From: Desulfobacteraceae bacterium
GTDB taxonomy: Bacteria; Desulfobacterota; Desulfobacteria; Desulfobacterales; Desulfosalsimonadaceae
Direction of reading: 5' to 3'
Assembly: GCA_003551985.1 (NCBI GenBank)
Contig: PUOB01000181.1
Coordinates: 1-8,185 of the forward strand
DNA: 8,185 nucleotides
This document shows, one piece after another, positions 6,066 through 8,185 of this stretch; the stretch's first letter is position 1, and each line of letters starts with the position of its first letter. A program made the position numbers and the translations under genes. The notes below the pieces were generated by a model. The model saw only the letters and a program-made list of their open reading frames with translations, did no database searches and had not been told where the DNA came from.

Positions 6066-6439
6066 GCAAAGATCCTGTCCCGGCGCTCTTTGAAATCAAT
6101 GGCGGCATGCAGCGTTTTCTGTTCGAACAGCACCCTGGCGTCCGGATCAACATCATAAATCAACCGGCCATTGATCATCAATTCATAAAGAAGCATGCAA
6201 TTATCACATGTATTTAAAATCACGACATCGATATCGTTCCGTTTTATCGCCCTCGATATTTCGGTATAAAGCGTCAGTTTATGGTCCAGCGTAATCGCTG
6301 AAGCCTCTTTATCCAGGTATACGGCGAGATCCAGGTCGCTTTGGGCATGCTGCAATGCCGTGCCGGTGGAACCAAACAAATAGGCAAAAAGCACGCGGGG
6401 TTGAAAATCAGAAAAAATACAGGCAAGTTTTTCAATCAT
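6062..6439 (-). CDS. mntA: MntA-type nucleotidyltransferase antitoxin
   Basis: A 125-residue minimal nucleotidyltransferase of the polymerase-beta superfamily. The family motif G-S-x10-D-x-D is complete: Gly23, Ser24 in LFGSTGTALQ, Asp35 and Asp37 in SDLDLAVYL. The third carboxylate is Asp71 in NDIDVVIL. Known MntA proteins AMPylate the HepT toxin's tyrosine and so block its RNase activity. The ATG at 6437-6439 is preferred because MIEKLACIFSDF begins the family's first helix, with GAG of GCGAGTGG about 12 bases upstream. A GTG at 6484 would add 15 residues without a visible ribosome site. It is first in the operon with hepT, reading from the promoter near 6533-6561. Confidence 0.88.
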   Translation of the reverse strand: MIEKLACIFSDFQPRVLFAYLFGSTGTALQHAQSDLDLAVYLDKEASAITLDHKLTLYTEISRAIKRNDIDVVILNTCDNCMLLYELMINGRLIYDVDPDARVLFEQKTLHAAIDFKERRDRIFA

Positions 6440-6532
6440 AAATGATGCCACTCGCAATTCGATGTTGAGATGGCAAAGAAACACACCAAAATATCTTTAC
6501 CCTGTTTTCCGACACTTTTCCCCTGGACTTCT

Positions 6533-6561
6533 ACCATAACGTCATTTCCGGGCAAAATCAA
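6533..6561 (-). promoter_or_regulatory. mntA-hepT promoter
   Basis: On the minus strand TTGATT (6561-6556, 4 of 6), an exact 17-base spacer and TATGGT (6538-6533, 4 of 6). It would give a leader of about 85 bases before the mntA ATG. The 14-base palindrome at 6569-6582 lies just upstream of the -35. Confidence 0.45.
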
Positions 6562-6568
6562 GCGGATA

Positions 6569-6582
6569 ACGCATCCATGCGT
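6569..6582. repeat. 14-bp palindrome upstream of mntA promoter
   Basis: ACGCAT and ATGCGT are perfect inverted arms around CC. Its place next to the -35 could suit an activator or repressor site, but six-base arms can occur by chance. Confidence 0.35.
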
Positions 6583-6656
6583 CACACGTCATAAACCTGC
6601 CAGAGACCATAATGGGGCGCGCGCGGAGGGCCAGCGTTTTGTGTTTCTCCAATGCA

Positions 6657-6695
6657 TATCTGCCCTGGTATGTAATGCCGCTTATCTCTCGCCAT
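6657..6695 (-). pseudogene. Start fragment of a REP-associated (Y1/RAYT) transposase
   Basis: On the minus strand the ATG at 6695-6693 opens MARDKRHYIPGQI. This is the characteristic beginning of a family of IS200-like Y1 (RAYT) transposases, in which the next residues are WHITHRCH with the metal-binding histidines. Here similarity stops after 13 codons; the frame runs on through an unrelated 24 codons to TGA at 6585-6583. Neither the His pair nor the catalytic Tyr region is present anywhere downstream. It is best read as a truncated relic. The call rests on a short match recalled from family wording, so it could be coincidence. Confidence 0.42.
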
Positions 6696-6783
6696 GGTCA
6701 TATTTCACGACCCCCGGTGCAAATAAGCCCCCTTCAGTGCTGCCGTGGAAGATGGTCCACGCGCCGCTCGACAATCCAGCCCG

Positions 6784-7227
6784 TCATGGGGCAATCTCCA
6801 CCACGTTTTGGAACCGGCTGACCATGATATATTTTTCAACGGTTATCCGAAAAACAGCGGTGGCGTCGGCGCGGACAAAATCATCCAGGTGCGGGTGCTT
6901 TGCCGCGTAAACGGCCAGGTATCGCTCCCTCTCCGATCCGGCCGCTTCAACAGCCGTTCCAACGGCCGTGGCCGCAACCGCGTCTTTGAAATCCGCGATG
7001 TCGTTGGAACGGTCGTCAATGAGCATGGAGACGTTCGGATTCGCCGCCAGGTTCTCATATTTTCGGCTTTGACGGGGCGTGGCGAAAATCATTTCAAAAA
7101 TGTTGTCGGGCACGGCAAAGGCAACCAGGTTGGCATAGGGTCGATCCGCCTTGCTGGTTGCCAGCACGCCGACATAACGAGAATCCAGAAGCTGGCGAAG
7201 GGTTGCGCGCGCATCCGCATGACTCAT
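6784..7227 (-). CDS. Pyridoxamine 5'-phosphate oxidase-like FMN split-barrel protein
   Basis: A 147-residue protein with the PNPOx-like split-barrel pattern. The first helix (ADARATLRQLLDS) leads to the strands RYVGVLATSKADRPYANLVAFAV (residues 18-38), then the TPRQSRKYENLAANPNVSMLIDDR block (50-73). In this block the family binds the flavin phosphate with Arg/Ser/Lys residues. The C-terminal strands (AVFRITVEKYIMVSRFQNVVEI) close the barrel. Family members bind FMN, F420 or haem and act as small flavin reductases; a true PdxH is longer (over 200 residues), so vitamin B6 synthesis is unlikely. GCAGGA precedes the ATG at 7227 at about five bases. It stands alone on its strand. Confidence 0.85.
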   Translation of the reverse strand: MSHADARATLRQLLDSRYVGVLATSKADRPYANLVAFAVPDNIFEMIFATPRQSRKYENLAANPNVSMLIDDRSNDIADFKDAVAATAVGTAVEAAGSERERYLAVYAAKHPHLDDFVRADATAVFRITVEKYIMVSRFQNVVEIAP

Positions 7228-7275
7228 TTATCCTGCTCCCTTGCGATGTTTTTATCAATTCAATCAAGATAGTCT

Positions 7276-7416
7276 CGTAAAAAGTCGGCTTTTGTCTCCC
7301 GATTACGACGGGTTCTTTGTAGGGGCGAATAATCATTCGCCCTTATGGCGGGCGAATGATTATTCGCCCCTACGGTTCTGAAAAGTTTGACAAGCCTGGG
7401 TTCGAGACTTTTTACG
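7276..7416. repeat. Outer inverted repeat enclosing the palindrome
   Basis: CGTAAAAAGTC at 7276-7286 is matched by its exact reverse complement GACTTTTTACG at 7406-7416. The two sides resemble one another for a few more bases (GTCTCGTAAAAAGTC against GAGACTTTTTACG) but diverge inside. It looks like the ends of an older repeat element into which the palindrome at 7319-7373 was placed. Confidence 0.5.
7319..7373. repeat. Large perfect palindrome (REP/MITE-like)
   Basis: Two perfect 24-base arms (7319-7342 and 7350-7373) surround the seven-base loop TTATGGC. Each arm starts or ends with GTAG/CTAC and is itself a palindrome: GGGCGAAT-AATC-ATTCGCCC on the left (7323-7342) and GGGCGAAT-GATT-ATTCGCCC on the right (7350-7369). 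The element can therefore fold as one long hairpin or as two small ones. GGTTCT flanks it on both sides (7311-7316 and 7374-7379), a possible target duplication. The GTAGGGGCGAAT wording is that of a widespread non-autonomous repeat family. It could also act as a bidirectional terminator, though no T-tract follows. Confidence 0.8.
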
Positions 7417-7534
7417 GTGCCGTCAATCAACGACATTACATATTTCATTTATCATACCACAATCCCGGCTTCTGCATAAACCATAACAACGCAAAGCATG
7501 CCAAATATTATAGAAGAATTTTCCTGCGTTTTAC

Positions 7535-7563
7535 TTGCCCGCCTTATATTCAGGGATTATGCT
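7535..7563 (+). promoter_or_regulatory. Promoter for the zinc-ribbon gene
   Basis: TTGCCC (7535-7540, 4 of 6), an exact 17-base spacer, and TATGCT (7558-7563, 4 of 6). The gene starts about 43 bases downstream with a strong AAGGAG (7595-7600). Confidence 0.4.
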
Positions 7564-7606
7564 CATAATAACGGAATGTGTATAAATCGAGAAAAAGGAG
7601 ACTCAA

Positions 7607-7801
7607 ATGCCAGGACAAAAAAGATCCGGAAACAGAGAAAAAGGATCCGGCCCGGGACGCGGCAAAGGTGGCGGAATGAATACAAGCGGACTTTGTGTAT
7701 GCCCCCAGTGCGGCAAACAAGTGGATCATGAGCGGGGTACGCCCTGCTTTGAAAAAAAATGCCCCGCATGCGGGACTGTCATGACCCGGGGGGAACCATA
7801 A
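7607..7801 (+). CDS. Small double-zinc-ribbon protein
   Basis: A 64-residue protein. The first 24 residues are basic and Gly-rich (repeated GSGPGRGKGGG-type text) and probably disordered. The remainder carries Cys30, Cys32, Cys35, Cys47, Cys52 and Cys55: a CVCPQC knuckle and a KKCPAC knuckle around the conserved HERGTPCFEKKCP segment. This suits one structural zinc (or an iron) site with spare cysteines. Similar tiny proteins occur in anaerobes, mostly without an assigned function. The start is secure: AAGGAG ends six bases before the ATG. It is followed after 34 bases by the rhodanese gene in the same direction, so the two probably share a transcript. Confidence 0.78.
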   Translation: MPGQKRSGNREKGSGPGRGKGGGMNTSGLCVCPQCGKQVDHERGTPCFEKKCPACGTVMTRGEP

Positions 7802-7835
7802 CCGTCCGACGCAGCATTATAAGAAGGGAAAGCCA

Positions 7836-8185
7836 ATGGCAACAACCATCACCCGCGAAGCGTTGAAACAAAAACTCGACCAAAAGGAACCTTTCCATCT
7901 CGTGGAAGTGCTGTCCGAAGAGGAATTCAGGCGCCTGCACATTCCGGGTGCCTTTAATATCCCCTTTAACCGGATCGGCACGGAAGCAACAAGGCGGTTT
8001 CACAAAACCGACGAAATCATTTTATACTGCATGGACCCGCAATGCCGCGCCAGCCCCATCGCCGCCGCCGCCACGGCGATGCGCCAGATCCGGTCGCGGA
8101 AGCGCGCATCTGGGCGCGCCGACTCGCCCATCGGCCGGGCGCCAAGCCAGAGCTGCCAGACCCTCGCCCAGGCGGCGAGCGGGGG
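7836..8185 (+). CDS. Rhodanese-domain protein, partial, 3' end probably chimaeric
   Basis: The frame is open from the ATG at 7836 to the window end. Residues 1-79 follow the single-domain rhodanese pattern: ITREALKQKLD, then HLVEVLSEEEFRRLHIPGAFNIPF with the HIPGA turn (35-39), and the active-site strand ILYCMDPQCRAS. Cys65 is in the usual YC position, and Cys70 is a second candidate. Rhodaneses carry sulfur as a persulfide on this cysteine. The family should continue with L-x3-GY-x-V and a GG-x3-W close. Instead, from about base 8060 the frame becomes Arg/Ala/Ser-rich with no family resemblance, and the G+C content jumps. AAGGG (7824-7828) is the ribosome site. Residues after about 79 should not be trusted as this protein. 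Confidence 0.75.
   Translation, partial: MATTITREALKQKLDQKEPFHLVEVLSEEEFRRLHIPGAFNIPFNRIGTEATRRFHKTDEIILYCMDPQCRASPIAAAATAMRQIRSRKRASGRADSPIGRAPSQSCQTLAQAASG
8061..8185. other. GC-rich terminal segment, probable foreign or chimaeric sequence
   Basis: Of these 125 bases, 99 are G or C (79%), far above the roughly balanced rhodanese coding sequence just before it. The change falls at a GCC repeat (8061-8070) that could act as micro-homology. Several frames stay open on both strands, as expected of high-GC DNA, and I cannot name a gene in any of them. Confidence 0.6.

Larger units (their letters stand above)
6440..6783. other. Gene-poor stretch between mntA and the split-barrel gene
   Basis: About 344 bases with no intact gene. 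It contains the putative mntA promoter, a small palindrome and a transposase start fragment, each listed separately. The plus-strand open frames across it (6470-6910, 6745-7272) read as composition-driven shadows with no family resemblance. Confidence 0.65.
7228..7606. other. Intergenic region with nested palindromic repeats
   Basis: About 379 bases without a gene. The left half is repeat sequence (7272-7416, listed separately). The right half, about 7417-7534, shows nothing recognisable. A promoter for the next gene lies at 7535-7563. Short plus-strand frames here (7356-7568, 7498-7731) start inside the palindrome or run through the zinc-ribbon gene out of frame. Confidence 0.7.

Noticed and set aside
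6745..7272. 175-residue plus-strand frame opposite the split-barrel gene
   Set aside because: The minus strand carries clear PNPOx-like motifs and a ribosome site; this frame has neither.

Overview
This 8.2 kb window looks like part of a genome or metagenome contig from an anaerobic bacterium. The guess that it is a Desulfobacterota-like (sulfate-reducer-type) organism is inference. It rests on the cobalamin-type radical SAM enzyme, the L-lactate dehydrogenase, the palindromic repeat family and the general protein character. There is no rRNA, tRNA or marker gene to prove it. The base composition is moderate throughout except for the last ~125 bases, which jump to 79% G+C.

Layout. (1) 1-327: the C-terminal end of an L-lactate dehydrogenase running in from the left. 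(2) 328-678: a gene-free stretch holding a strong G-quadruplex motif on the minus strand, a 15-bp tandem duplication and a good sigma-70-type promoter. (3) 679-2911: a B12-binding-domain radical SAM enzyme followed closely by an unrecognised ~265-residue protein, probably one transcription unit. (4) 2919-6439: a cluster of toxin-antitoxin modules. It starts with a remnant of a HepT-like (DUF86/HEPN) gene, then an intact HipB/HipA-type pair on the plus strand, a VapB/VapC pair on the minus strand and an MntA/HepT (nucleotidyltransferase/HEPN) pair on the minus strand. Each intact pair is tightly overlapping or closely spaced. The hipBA and vapBC promoters carry repeat sequences that look like operators for autoregulation. 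(5) 6440-6783: a gene-poor stretch with a likely mntA promoter, a small palindrome and what appears to be the beheaded start of a REP-associated (Y1/RAYT) transposase. (6) 6784-7227: a small FMN split-barrel (pyridoxamine 5'-phosphate oxidase-like) protein on the minus strand. (7) 7228-7606: a gene-free stretch with a perfect 24-bp-arm palindromic repeat nested inside an older inverted repeat. (8) 7607-8185: a small double-zinc-ribbon protein and a rhodanese-domain protein.

The rhodanese gene reads as normal up to about 8060 and then loses family similarity exactly where the G+C content jumps, so the right end of the window is probably a chimaeric join.

Overall this is an accessory region: stress and addiction modules, their decayed relatives and transposon debris, set between ordinary metabolic genes. 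The least explained functional unit is the radical SAM gene with its uncharacterised partner.
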